Below, piece by piece: positions 1-7,983 of a stretch of 64,000 nucleotides of DNA (position 1 is its first letter; each line of letters begins with the position of its first letter). Under the pieces are notes generated by a model. It did no database searches. It saw only the letters and a program-made list of their open reading frames with translations, and was not told the DNA's origin. The DNA lies in the NCBI RefSeq assembly GCF_900105125.1, contig NZ_LT629750.1, forward strand, positions 7,715,001 to 7,779,000. Direction: 5' to 3'. Both the position numbers and the translations under genes were made by a program. Origin of the DNA: Bradyrhizobium canariense (GTDB lineage Bacteria > Pseudomonadota > Alphaproteobacteria > Rhizobiales > Xanthobacteraceae).

Positions 1-2
1 CC

Positions 3-413
3 AAGATCACCAAGCTGCCGCTGCGAACCTGGTGCGAATATCGCGCGACCTTGCAGGATTTTTTCCATGAGGGATGGAAGCACAAGCGCATCGATGCCGA
101 ATTGGAGAAGATGATGCGGGTTTCCGCCAAGCGCGCCATTGCCGGACAAAAGGGCGGTATCGGTTCGGCGCTGGCCCGCATGAAACTGGAAAACCGCGCG
201 CATGGGCGATCGGCGCCCGCGCGAGCAATTGCCGTGCAAACGTTGGCCCACGCTGAAGTCGGCGTCGACCACTCACAATCACACAAGAATCTTCTTCTCG
301 GTGAGCGGAGTTCAGCTGATCCGCCGGCGCAGCAGCAAACAGGTCGCGCCGAAAAACCCGCCATCCCCGTCAGCGCCGAGTTGGCGGCCTATGTCGCCAA
401 GAGAACGCCGTAG
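3..413 (+). CDS. DUF1376 (YdaU-like) phage-type protein, C-terminal part
   Basis: The open frame enters from the left edge, so the N-terminus lies outside the window. The visible part contains LRTWCEYRATLQDFF, HKRIDAELEK and a QKGGIGSA stretch. This is the end of the DUF1376 (YdaU) domain followed by the usual low-complexity hydrophilic tail with a SQSH motif. DUF1376 proteins are typically phage or prophage replication-region proteins; their biochemical role is unclear. The stop is TAG, 55 bases before the next gene on the same strand, so the two are probably cotranscribed. Family call from motif recognition. Confidence 0.72.
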   Translation, partial: KITKLPLRTWCEYRATLQDFFHEGWKHKRIDAELEKMMRVSAKRAIAGQKGGIGSALARMKLENRAHGRSAPARAIAVQTLAHAEVGVDHSQSHKNLLLGERSSADPPAQQQTGRAEKPAIPVSAELAAYVAKRTP

Positions 414-468
414 CGCGAACGGCATCACCGGAATTTCAAAACCTCATTCGGACAGAGGAGTTTTCAGC

Positions 469-1020
469 ATGCCACGGGCAAAGCGCAACAAGCCGTACAA
501 TCCGGCCAAGGTTCATGACCGAAAGTCCCGCGATCTCTTGCGTAACGCCGATGTCGCGCCGGTCGAGGTCGACGATCCCCTGGGGCTTGAGCCCGGCGAC
601 AGGATCGTCACGCTGCGTTCGCTGCGCAACGATCCCCTGGGCAGATTGCACTCGCATCGTCAGATCGACGAGGCGCAGTACCAGGGCGGGCGTTCCTTTC
701 AGAACGATTGGGAGAAGGCCGAGCGGGGCCCGCAGGCAGTCGATCCCTCCCGGGAATATGTCGATGGTGGGCAGTTTCGCGAGCCCATCACCGAAGGCCA
801 GCGCAAGGCGGTGCTGCGGCTGAACCGGGTCGAGCGAGAGCTCGGCGCCGATGGCTCGGCGCTGGTGCATGAGGTCCTGATCCTGGGGCTGACCATGGAG
901 CAGATCAGCCAGCAGCGGGGGTTGCGCGGCCAGCGCTGGCTCGATTATTTCGCGCGGCGCTTCCGTGAATGCCTCGACCGGCTGGCGCTGGTCTACGGAT
1001 TTGCGACAGAGAAACGGTGA
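469..1020 (+). CDS. Putative phage-derived DNA-binding protein (DUF6456-like)
   Basis: 183 aa. An in-frame extension reaches back to 202, but the ATG at 469 is preceded by GAGGAG at a good distance and the upstream part reads like non-coding sequence. The N-terminus is basic (PRAKRNKPYNPAKVHDRKS). The C-terminal half (about residues 65-183) has a QYQGGRSFQNDWEKAE motif and a segment, LTMEQISQQRGLRGQRW, that looks like a helix-turn-helix. The layout resembles the alphaproteobacterial DUF6456/HTH proteins found near phage replication genes. It follows the DUF1376 gene and converges on tspO. Exact family uncertain. Confidence 0.6.
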   Translation: MPRAKRNKPYNPAKVHDRKSRDLLRNADVAPVEVDDPLGLEPGDRIVTLRSLRNDPLGRLHSHRQIDEAQYQGGRSFQNDWEKAERGPQAVDPSREYVDGGQFREPITEGQRKAVLRLNRVERELGADGSALVHEVLILGLTMEQISQQRGLRGQRWLDYFARRFRECLDRLALVYGFATEKR

Positions 1021-1064
1021 TGGGGCGTACCGCGTGTTGTCGGCGTGTTCTTAAATCGCCTGGT

Positions 1065-1550
1065 TCATATCGCCTGGTTCATGGCCACGACGCCGATATT
1101 GATGGTGGTCGCGTAGGCGACCCAAAGCAGATACGGCGCGAGTATCCACGCCGCAGCGCGGTCGACGCGTGCGGCCGCGATCATTGTTGCTGCGATCGTG
1201 GCCAGCAACGCGATGATGACAACGAGCGCTGCGCTGGTGCTGTGCCATCCGAAAAACACCGGCGGCCACAGCGCGTTGAGCGCGAGCTGGACCAGAAACC
1301 AGATCATCGCTTTGGTGCGGGCGGCGGACCGCGCTTCGATGTTCCAAAGCCGCCAAAAGCTGATGGCCATTAGAATATAGAGCATGGTCCAGGCGATCGG
1401 AAACACCGGTGGCGGGGGCGTCCAGGATGGCTTGCCAATGCCAGCATACCAGGCCGGGATCTCGGGCATCGTCACCAGCGCTCCGAGTACGCCGACGGCG
1501 AGGCACAGCAACAGACTAAGCGCTAGCCGAACGATCGATTTCAATTTCAT
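1065..1550 (-). CDS. tspO: TspO/MBR-family membrane protein
   Basis: 161 aa, the normal size for TspO. It has five predicted hydrophobic segments and the family signatures WYAGIGKPSWTPPPPVF, IAWTMLYILMAIS, LNALWPPVFF and a late membrane segment with VAYATTINIGV. TspO proteins bind tetrapyrroles and other hydrophobic ligands in the membrane and are linked to photosynthesis and stress responses in alphaproteobacteria. The ATG at 1550 starts a short basic leader (MKLKS) directly before the first helix; a longer in-frame extension to 1592 lacks support. It is convergent with the phage-type gene on the plus strand and appears monocistronic. Confidence 0.9.
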   Translation of the reverse strand: MKLKSIVRLALSLLLCLAVGVLGALVTMPEIPAWYAGIGKPSWTPPPPVFPIAWTMLYILMAISFWRLWNIEARSAARTKAMIWFLVQLALNALWPPVFFGWHSTSAALVVIIALLATIAATMIAAARVDRAAAWILAPYLLWVAYATTINIGVVAMNQAI

Positions 1551-1731
1551 GCCCACCCCGAATGCGCCAGAAACGACCTGAGGGCCCGTCAACCCGATTG
1601 GCCGGGAGCCACGACAATATGCGACCCGGCCCGATGCGAATAACTTTTTACTCGCTGAATTGTTCTTGCCGCAACCGATCGTCGCGCGCGTTTCGCGAGC
1701 TATGCTATGTTCGGCAAATCAGGAGGCGGGA

Positions 1732-1872
1732 ATGAAACTACGGCTGGGGTTTAGCATCGCGCTGGTCGTGGTTCTCTTCGGCCTCTGGCTCGCTTTTGCG
1801 AAGCCAAGCTGCCTCGAGGGATATTCTCCTTCGCTCGACCGGAGCTTCAAGTGGAGGTGCGTCGCGCAGTGA
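1732..1872 (+). CDS. Small single-pass membrane or exported protein
   Basis: 46 aa. The start is set by a strong AGGAGG at 1721. A basic tip (MKLRLG) precedes one hydrophobic helix (ALVVVLFGLWLAF) and a short tail with CLEGYSPSLD and WRC. The two Cys residues lie outside the helix. No known domain. It stands between divergently placed tspO and the bamA-like gene, apparently as its own unit. Confidence 0.6.
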   Translation: MKLRLGFSIALVVVLFGLWLAFAKPSCLEGYSPSLDRSFKWRCVAQ

Positions 1873-1885
1873 CCGTTTCGCGGCG

Positions 1886-2035
1886 CTAATGATCGAACCC
1901 CACCTTGATGAAGAACATCAGCATGACCGCGCCGGCGCCGGCGAAGATGGCGCTGAAGATCAGCGGCGCGATGTCGCCGGTTGGCGGTCGTCTCGCCAGC
2001 CGGCTGGACGTGTGAAGAAGCGTATTCGATGCTGT
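1886..2035 (-). pseudogene. Short hydrophobic reading frame without a start codon
   Basis: Directly after the bamA-like stop, the minus strand continues open and encodes RRPPTGDIAPLIFSAIF followed by AGAGAVMLMFFIKVGFDH and TAG. This looks like a small membrane protein, but no ATG, GTG or TTG precedes the hydrophobic part in frame. A neighbouring frame starts LNSIEYASSHVQPAGE just before it, so a small gene broken by one frameshift is possible. May be a pseudogene, an assembly error or noise. Confidence 0.3.
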
Positions 2036-4393
2036 TCAAAACGGTCCGGCGTTGAAGCCGAGCGGCTGCACCACGTCGTAGGCGGCTTTTGTCACCGGCA
2101 CCGCGTAGCTCACGGTCAGCGCGCCGAACGGCGAGGCCCAGCTCAGGCCGACGCCGACGGAGGAGCGCAGGATGTTGGCGTTGGCGAGCTGCATCGATTG
2201 CGTCGAGCCCGGAAAGGTCGTCGGCCCGGCGTAGTGAAACACGCTGCCGGAATCGACAAAGGCCGATGCCTTCAGGCCATATTCCTGCGGCACGCCCGGG
2301 ATGTTGCTTTGCAGCTCTGCCGTCGTTGCCCAATACGCGCTGCCGCCGACATTATCCATGGTCGTGCCCGGCGTGAGATCGCGCGGGCCGAAACCGTTGG
2401 GCGCAAATCCGCGCACGAGCTGCGGGCCGCCGAAGAAGCTGTCGATCAGCGGCACCTGCTGGCCGCCATAGCCGGTGATGTAGCCGCCTTGCGCGCGCAC
2501 CATGCCGGTGAGGTCGCTGTTGAGCGACTGATAGTAACGTACGTCTTCGGTCGTGCGCAGGAAATTGACGTCGCCGCCAAGCCCGGCAAGATCCTGCGTG
2601 ACTCTCGCGCTGATGCCGTTGGTCGGATTTTTGGTGTTGTCGAGCGTGTTGTAGCTCGTGGTGTCGCCGACGGCGGAAACCCATTGTGACCCCGCGAGGG
2701 CCGCCTGCTGGATCGGCAATGAGGGGGCCGCCGCGAGCGAGGCCGGATCAAGCGTGACGGTCTGCTGAGAGATCGAGTAGTGCAGCTGTGTGGTAACCTG
2801 CTCGTTGACAGGTAGTCCGAGCGAAAAGGTCGCGCCATAGATATCGCTGCCATACGATTGGTAGGTGCTGGAATCAGCCTGCTCGGCGAACAGGTCGACG
2901 CCCGCCGCGACGCGGGTGCCGAGGAAATAGGGCTCCGATGCCGAGAGATCGACGCCTTGCGCGTATTGGCCGTAGCTCAGCGAGGCCTTCACGGTCTGGC
3001 CGGAGCCTAAAAAATTGCTCTCGCCCACCTTGACCTCGCCGAGAAAGCCATCAGTCGTCGAATAGCCGCCGGCGATATTGAATTCGCCGGTCGATTGTTC
3101 GGCCAGCTCAACGTCGAGCACGACATGATCCGGCGCTGAACCTGGCTTGGCTGAGATCTTGACGGTCTTGAAATAATTCAAATTCTTCAGCCGCCGTTCG
3201 GCGCGATCGATCAGCGCCTTGTTATAGGCATCGCCTTCGGCGAAATCGAACTCGCGCCGGATCACATAATCTCGTGTGCGGATATTGCCGTGGATCTCGA
3301 TCCGTTCGACATAGGTGCGCGGTCCCTGATCGATCACCAGCGCCACGTCGATGCGGCGCGTGTCCGCATCACGCGTGGTGCGGGTCGTGGCCTGCGCGAA
3401 GGGGAAGCCGAGTTTCGCGAGTTCGGTCCCCGCGACCTCGGTGGTCTTGTCCAGCGCGTTGCCGTCGAACACGGCGCCGGTCTTGATCAGCAGCAGGCGC
3501 CGAAGCTTTTCGGAATCCAGTCCCGGCACGTTGCAGACGAGGCTGATGTCGCCGAAATGATAGAGCGGGCCTTCGTCGATCGAAAAGGTCAGCGTGAAGC
3601 CTTTGGCGGCGGGATCGTATTCGGCGACCGCCGAGGGCACGCTGGCGTCGGCGTAACCCTTGCTGCGATAATACTGCCGCAGCAATTCGCGATCCGCGGC
3701 GACGCGGTCGGGATCGTAGGCGTCACCGCCGGTCAGAAAGCTCAGCATATTGGTGGCGGAGGTCTTGATCACGGCGGCAAGCTGCCGCTTGCCGAACGCC
3801 TGGTTGCCGACAAAGCTGATTTGCCGCACCGTGGTCTTGGCGCCTTCGGTTACCACATAGACGAGATCGACGCGATCATTGCCGCGGTCGATGATCTCGG
3901 GCACCACGCCGACATCGTCGCGCCCGGCATGCCGGTAGGATTCGATGATGCGGTTGACGTCGGACTGCACCAGCGCACGCTGCAGCGTGCCGCGCGCCTT
4001 GGATTCGATGACGGCCTCGAGCTCCTTGTCCTTTATCTTCTTGTTGCCTTCAAAGGCGACGCGATCGAGCACCTTGGCCTCGGTCAGATGCACCACCAGC
4101 CGTTCGCCGGCGTGATCGATCGCAACGTGGTCGAACAGGCCGGTCGCGATCAGCGCCTTCAGTGCGGCGTCCAGCGATTCGGCATCGAAACGTCCATCGG
4201 GTGCGGCGTGGAAATAGGAGCGCACGGTATCGGCATCGATGCGGCGATTGCCTTCCACCGTAATCGTGTCGCGGGTCTGCGCGCTGACTTCGCTCGCGCC
4301 ATTGGCGGAGGAAGTCAGCGCGAGCAGTGCAGTGAGCAACACGCCTGCGACCAGTGACCGGCGGCCTCGCGTGGCCACCACGGGTTTACTCAT
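2036..4393 (-). CDS. bamA: Outer-membrane assembly factor of the BamA/Omp85 family (paralogue)
   Basis: 785 aa from the ATG at 4393; an alternative ATG lies at 4411. A signal peptide (RRSLVAGVLLTALLALTSSANGA) is followed by about five POTRA repeats (roughly residues 40-420; TVEGNRRIDADTV, VAFEGNKKIKDKEL, ISFVGNQAFGKRQL, IEIHGNIRTRDYV). A 16-strand barrel follows with the lid-loop VRGF motif (QLVRGFAPNGFG). The protein ends in Phe, as expected of a beta-signal. Omp85 proteins insert beta-barrels into the outer membrane. The usual bamA neighbours (rseP, lpxD, fabZ) are absent, so this is likely an accessory copy rather than the housekeeping BamA. Confidence 0.9.
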   Translation of the reverse strand: MSKPVVATRGRRSLVAGVLLTALLALTSSANGASEVSAQTRDTITVEGNRRIDADTVRSYFHAAPDGRFDAESLDAALKALIATGLFDHVAIDHAGERLVVHLTEAKVLDRVAFEGNKKIKDKELEAVIESKARGTLQRALVQSDVNRIIESYRHAGRDDVGVVPEIIDRGNDRVDLVYVVTEGAKTTVRQISFVGNQAFGKRQLAAVIKTSATNMLSFLTGGDAYDPDRVAADRELLRQYYRSKGYADASVPSAVAEYDPAAKGFTLTFSIDEGPLYHFGDISLVCNVPGLDSEKLRRLLLIKTGAVFDGNALDKTTEVAGTELAKLGFPFAQATTRTTRDADTRRIDVALVIDQGPRTYVERIEIHGNIRTRDYVIRREFDFAEGDAYNKALIDRAERRLKNLNYFKTVKISAKPGSAPDHVVLDVELAEQSTGEFNIAGGYSTTDGFLGEVKVGESNFLGSGQTVKASLSYGQYAQGVDLSASEPYFLGTRVAAGVDLFAEQADSSTYQSYGSDIYGATFSLGLPVNEQVTTQLHYSISQQTVTLDPASLAAAPSLPIQQAALAGSQWVSAVGDTTSYNTLDNTKNPTNGISARVTQDLAGLGGDVNFLRTTEDVRYYQSLNSDLTGMVRAQGGYITGYGGQQVPLIDSFFGGPQLVRGFAPNGFGPRDLTPGTTMDNVGGSAYWATTAELQSNIPGVPQEYGLKASAFVDSGSVFHYAGPTTFPGSTQSMQLANANILRSSVGVGLSWASPFGALTVSYAVPVTKAAYDVVQPLGFNAGPF

Positions 4394-4643
4394 AACTCCC
4401 GCCTGTCCCATCCTTCACGGGGTGGGATTGAAGTGCCTGGGCCGGGCGAAAGAATGTCGGAGCCAAGGTTTAGTTGCGAGCCAAACATTAACACCGCCAC
4501 AATTTCGACGCCCCGCTGAACGGGCCGTCCCGACTCGTCCCAAGATTCGTCGCAGTGCCGCTCCAAATGCCCGCTAGCGAAAATACCGAAAAACGTTCGC
4601 GCTTGCGGCCGCCGCAAGTGAGAACGCTTCGTGGGAGCATCAC

Positions 4644-5696
4644 ATGCGCTACGCAGCATTCTTGACCGCCTTGTTTCTTCTCATTCCTCCAGCCGATGCG
4701 GCGATCCCGCCGGAGATCGACCCGAACGCATCGCTCGCCGTGGTTCAGCGATGGATCTACAATTACCGCGGCAAGCCGGACTACGCCCATGTGCCGGCGG
4801 CCGTGCGCGTATTGTTTCACGCGCAGACCTTCAAGGAGCCGGAGAGCGCCGGCATCTATCTCGGCTTCATTGCCGGCGCGATCGGCTCGAATCCCGCCAG
4901 GGCCGAGCAGCTCGTCGACAGTTTCTTCCCGGTGCCGCCGGAGGATGAATGGGTAGTCGTCCGCGCCATCGCCTATTCCGGATTGCCGGACTGGCGCAAT
5001 TTGCTGCGCAAGATCGCGCCGCGGATGCCGGGACGGCAGGTGATGATCGACGACTACCTCGCCGGCAGGCTGCCGACATTGGCGAATATCCCGCTGGAAG
5101 AGACGAAACCGGGCATGCTCGACAAGCTGCGCGGCGCGTTCACGCGCAATCCCTTCGCCAAGGATGACAAGAAGGTGAACACGCAACTCACCTTCGCCAA
5201 CAGCCAGGATCTGCTGGACACGCTGTGGGGCTACTATTTCGCGACCGGCTCGCACCTTCCGATCGAGCGCATCATCTCGATGCTGCCGTGGAGCAAGAGC
5301 CGTGACACCGTCGACAAGCTGACGGTGGGCAGCATGGCGCGTTATACACTCGCAAGCTACGCAGTCCGCGATACGGAGCTGCGCGAATTTCTCCGTAGCC
5401 AGCTCGCGCAAGCGCCAAAGGACGTCAAGGTGCCGCTTGGCGAGGCAGTCGATGCCGCCGACACCGTGCAGCTCGCCGCTGTGCGCAAGGAAGCGCTCGC
5501 CGCCGTCGACGAGCTCAAAACCAAGGGCTCCGACAGCCGGCGCAATCTGGATTTCTGGGGCCAGGTCGGTGTCGGCGCGGTAGCGCTCGGCTGCGTCTCG
5601 GCCGCGGCGCTCGGGCAGGTCGCGATCGGCATTCCCTGCGTGATCGGCGGCTCCGCGTCACAGGGACTGTTGTCGTTCTGGGAAAAGCAGCAGTGA
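4644..5696 (+). CDS. Exported protein of unknown function
   Basis: 350 aa. A clear signal peptide (MRYAAFLTALFLLIPPADAA) is followed by a largely helical hydrophilic body. The C-terminal 50 residues are hydrophobic and Gly/Ala-rich with two Cys (GVGAVALGCVSAAAL, IGIPCVIGG), probably a membrane-associated hairpin. No recognised catalytic motif. It lies divergent from the bamA-like gene with about 230 bases between, which must hold both promoters. Good codon bias over the full length supports it as a real gene. Confidence 0.7.
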   Translation: MRYAAFLTALFLLIPPADAAIPPEIDPNASLAVVQRWIYNYRGKPDYAHVPAAVRVLFHAQTFKEPESAGIYLGFIAGAIGSNPARAEQLVDSFFPVPPEDEWVVVRAIAYSGLPDWRNLLRKIAPRMPGRQVMIDDYLAGRLPTLANIPLEETKPGMLDKLRGAFTRNPFAKDDKKVNTQLTFANSQDLLDTLWGYYFATGSHLPIERIISMLPWSKSRDTVDKLTVGSMARYTLASYAVRDTELREFLRSQLAQAPKDVKVPLGEAVDAADTVQLAAVRKEALAAVDELKTKGSDSRRNLDFWGQVGVGAVALGCVSAAALGQVAIGIPCVIGGSASQGLLSFWEKQQ

Positions 5697-5766
5697 TCTG
5701 ACGGCAGGCTCCCTCGGAAGATCAGGGGGCGTGCGGCGTACCGAGGTTGCGTGGTAATATGGCGCG

Positions 5767-6444
5767 ATGAATTCGCTGAACAAAAAAGCGTCTGTCGGCC
5801 TGCTGTTTCTCTTTGCCGTGATGGCGTCGCTGCTGTTCGTCGGAGCGGGGACGCTTGATTACTGGCAGGCGTGGATGTTCCTGGCGGTCTATTTCGGCGC
5901 CTCGCTCGTGCTGACACTCTATTTGATGAAAAAGGATCCGGCGCTGCTGGCGCGGCGGATGAGCGGCGGGCCTTTTGCCGAGAAGGAGCCGGCGCAGAAG
6001 GTCATCATGTCCGTTGCTTCGCTCGGCTTTATCGGCCTCATCTTTGTTCCCGCGCTTGACCACCGTTTCGGCTGGTCGCAGATGCCGACTTCCGTGATGC
6101 TGGCGGGCGACGCGCTGGTCGCGCTCGGCTGGCTCGGCATTTTCTTCGTGTTCAGGGAAAACAGCTTTACGTCCGCGACCATCGAATTGGCCGCGGATCA
6201 AAAAGTCATATCGAGCGGGCCCTACGCGCTGGTGCGGCACCCGATGTATGCGGCGGCGCTGGTGATGCTGTCGGGCATACCCCTGGCGCTGGGCTCGTGG
6301 TGGGGTGTGTTGATCGTCTTGGCCATCATCCCGGCGCTGATCTGGCGGCTACTGGATGAGGAAAGATTCCTGGCGAGAAGCCTTGCGGGCTATGTCGAAT
6401 ATCAGGGCAGGGTGCGTTATCGTCTGCTGCCTCCGATCTGGTGA
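5767..6444 (+). CDS. Membrane methyltransferase, isoprenylcysteine carboxyl methyltransferase-like
   Basis: 225 aa with about five or six hydrophobic segments. The C-terminal region carries the ICMT/PEMT signature: GPYALVRHPMYAAAL, then LLDEERFLARSLAGYVEY. In this family the R-H-P-M-Y and E-E-R residues bind S-adenosylmethionine. Bacterial homologues methylate lipids, quinone-like molecules or unknown substrates, so the substrate cannot be assigned. No operon partner: the next gene is convergent across a strong hairpin. Confidence 0.8.
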   Translation: MNSLNKKASVGLLFLFAVMASLLFVGAGTLDYWQAWMFLAVYFGASLVLTLYLMKKDPALLARRMSGGPFAEKEPAQKVIMSVASLGFIGLIFVPALDHRFGWSQMPTSVMLAGDALVALGWLGIFFVFRENSFTSATIELAADQKVISSGPYALVRHPMYAAALVMLSGIPLALGSWWGVLIVLAIIPALIWRLLDEERFLARSLAGYVEYQGRVRYRLLPPIW

Positions 6445-6453
6445 CGACGGTCT

Positions 6454-6485
6454 CCCGCGGCCTTGGGATTTGCAAAGGCCGCGGG
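6454..6485. terminator. Strong hairpin between convergent genes
   Basis: CCCGCGGCCTT pairs with AAGGCCGCGGG across a 10-base loop. It sits between the ends of the methyltransferase gene (plus) and the DUF3551-type gene (minus), so it may terminate both. There is no long T-run, which makes the type of termination uncertain. Confidence 0.5.
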
Positions 6486-6514
6486 CAGAACCAATCTTTG
6501 CCTGATGAAGATGA

Positions 6515-6805
6515 TTAATTCTCAATCGGCTTCTTGTGATGCAGCTTGCCTTTGGGTTGATAGGCAAGCGCGTCGGTGGGCTTGCTGGCTTCGGGGAGGA
6601 ACGGATCGCGGTAACAGTTGCTACTGCCACGACCGGATGTCATCGCCTCACACTGCGCCATGGTTTCAAAGCCGCAGCCCCGCATTCCCGAGGTGTTCGT
6701 CGTACAGTACTCATATTTCGCAGCCGAAGCCGGCGTCGTCATTGCAGCAAAGGCCAACACCATTAACGCAGCGGGTGCAGCAGCCAATTTCAAAACCTGT
6801 CTCAT
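6515..6805 (-). CDS. Small exported Cys-containing protein, DUF3551 family
   Basis: 96 aa. The start at 6805 is preceded by AGAGAG at a normal distance; longer in-frame starts exist but would bury the signal peptide. The signal peptide (LKLAAAPAALMVLAFAAMTTPASA) leads into YEYCTTNTSGMRGCGFETMAQCEAMTSGRGSSNCYRDP. Cleavage near ASA-AK is likely. Four Cys in a ~40-residue core with an FETMAQCEAMTSG-like motif is typical of DUF3551, a small periplasmic family expanded in Bradyrhizobium; function unknown. Confidence 0.75.
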   Translation of the reverse strand: MRQVLKLAAAPAALMVLAFAAMTTPASAAKYEYCTTNTSGMRGCGFETMAQCEAMTSGRGSSNCYRDPFLPEASKPTDALAYQPKGKLHHKKPIEN

Positions 6806-7069
6806 CTTCGTCTCTCTGGTTAAGTCCCCCATGAAAACGAGGTGGGATGGCGGGAACCGCCGCGCCATCGCTCTCAAGAAATAGCAATGGAATTCTCTTT
6901 CAGCGCCGCGGAAGGCAGGAAAAACGCATCGCCTCGGCCGTTGGTAGGATGATCATCATCCTATAAAACTTGTCGGATGTTTTGCTCATGGAAGCGATGA
7001 GCAAATATCATGATATTTTCGCGCGCGAGCCACTTGCGCGGCGTCGCACGTTCACAGGATCGGCAAGCC

Positions 7070-7097
7070 AAAAAGAAAGGGGCCGAAGCCCCTTTCT
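7070..7097 (-). terminator. Rho-independent terminator of the Trp/His-rich gene
   Basis: Read on the minus strand: AGAAAGGGGC, a TTCG tetraloop, GCCCCTTTCT, then a run of T. The perfect 10-bp stem, stable loop and T-tract lie 7 bases after the stop of the upstream gene. Confidence 0.85.
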
Positions 7098-7103
7098 CCG
7101 TGG

Positions 7104-7439
7104 TCACCATTGGTGCCAATGGTGCCAGTGATGCCAACCGCCATAACCCCAGCCGCCGTAGTAATGCGGATGCCAGTGGTGCCAGCCGTACCCGTAGCCG
7201 CCAGAGTAATACGGGTGCCAGTGATGCCAGCGCCAGTAATGCGGATGGTCGTAACCGCCACTCATATCAGGTCGGTCCCAGCAATGTCCCCATTCGTTGC
7301 AGACATAAGAAACCTGCTCGACGTTTGAAGCATGCGAAGCCTGACCGGGAATAGCGACAGGCATCGCCGACGCTGGCGCGGTGGCAAGTGCAATACCGCC
7401 AAGCGCTGCAAGACCAACAAGTGCAGAAATCAATTTCAT
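7104..7439 (-). CDS. Exported Trp/His/Gly/Tyr-rich repeat protein
   Basis: 111 aa. An AGGAGG precedes the ATG. The signal peptide (MKLISALVGLAALGGIALATAPASA) is followed by a short linker with two Cys (VSYVCNEWGHCWDRPD). The last 50 residues are built almost only of His, Trp, Gly and Tyr (HWHPYYSGGYGYG type repeats). Such proteins are common in Bradyrhizobium and may bind metal or form surface material; this is inference from composition. The two Cys in CNEWGHC could form a disulfide. Own promoter and terminator, so monocistronic. Confidence 0.8.
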   Translation of the reverse strand: MKLISALVGLAALGGIALATAPASAMPVAIPGQASHASNVEQVSYVCNEWGHCWDRPDMSGGYDHPHYWRWHHWHPYYSGGYGYGWHHWHPHYYGGWGYGGWHHWHHWHQW

Positions 7440-7669
7440 GATGTTTCACCTCCTAACGTAAGTTGGAGGCAGCCATCGCGAAACCGGTTCGGTGCATTAC
7501 CGAGGTTTAATGCCGATGAACGCGGGTCAGCTTTCCCCGCCACGCGGCGCGCGTGATTGCGTCATGTCCATGCGAGCCGGCGGAGCGTGCTTTCCAATTT
7601 GTAATCGGCGCACTTCGAACGGCGCCCTCGTCGTGTCCCACCAATCTCTGTTGTGAGACGGAGGGTTCG

Positions 7670-7879
7670 ATGAAAGCGATGTCCTGGTCACGGTATCATT
7701 GTCTGTCGTGGTCCTTCATGCGCATCCGCAACGGTTTGCGCGGCGGCAAGTCGCGAAGGCGGCACACGGTCAAAACCGCTGCCGGCGAACGCTCCCGCGC
7801 GTCCGAGGCGGCGCTGGAGGGGACGGGAAACGATGCGCCGGCCGCTGACGGCGAGGCAGCACGTTCGGAAAGGCGTTAA
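7670..7879 (+). CDS. Possible small basic protein
   Basis: 69 aa from an ATG preceded by GGAGGG. Basic and Ser/Arg/Ala-rich with no domain. It lies just upstream of the TAXI gene on the same strand. Coding evidence is weak: codon bias is unremarkable and there is no family signature. It could equally be untranslated leader. Confidence 0.25.
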   Translation: MKAMSWSRYHCLSWSFMRIRNGLRGGKSRRRHTVKTAAGERSRASEAALEGTGNDAPAADGEAARSERR

Positions 7880-7983
7880 TCAAGTGTTTCCAATTCGTAA
7901 CCCAGAGTTTTCGAACCAAAAGGCGGCCCGCCGATACCGACATCTGGCGCCGCTGCGCCAGAATCGAATACACAGGGATGCTC

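Noticed and set aside
1719..2333. Minus-strand frame overlapping the bamA-like C-terminus
   Set aside because: Arg/Ala-rich composition typical of a shifted frame of GC-rich DNA.
3290..4357. 355-codon frame antisense to the bamA-like gene
   Set aside because: Antisense shadow with no family signature, while the other strand encodes clear POTRA repeats.
7010..7354. Plus-strand Ser/Asn/Arg-rich frame opposite the Trp/His-rich gene
   Set aside because: Antisense of a repetitive gene that has its own signal peptide, RBS and terminator.
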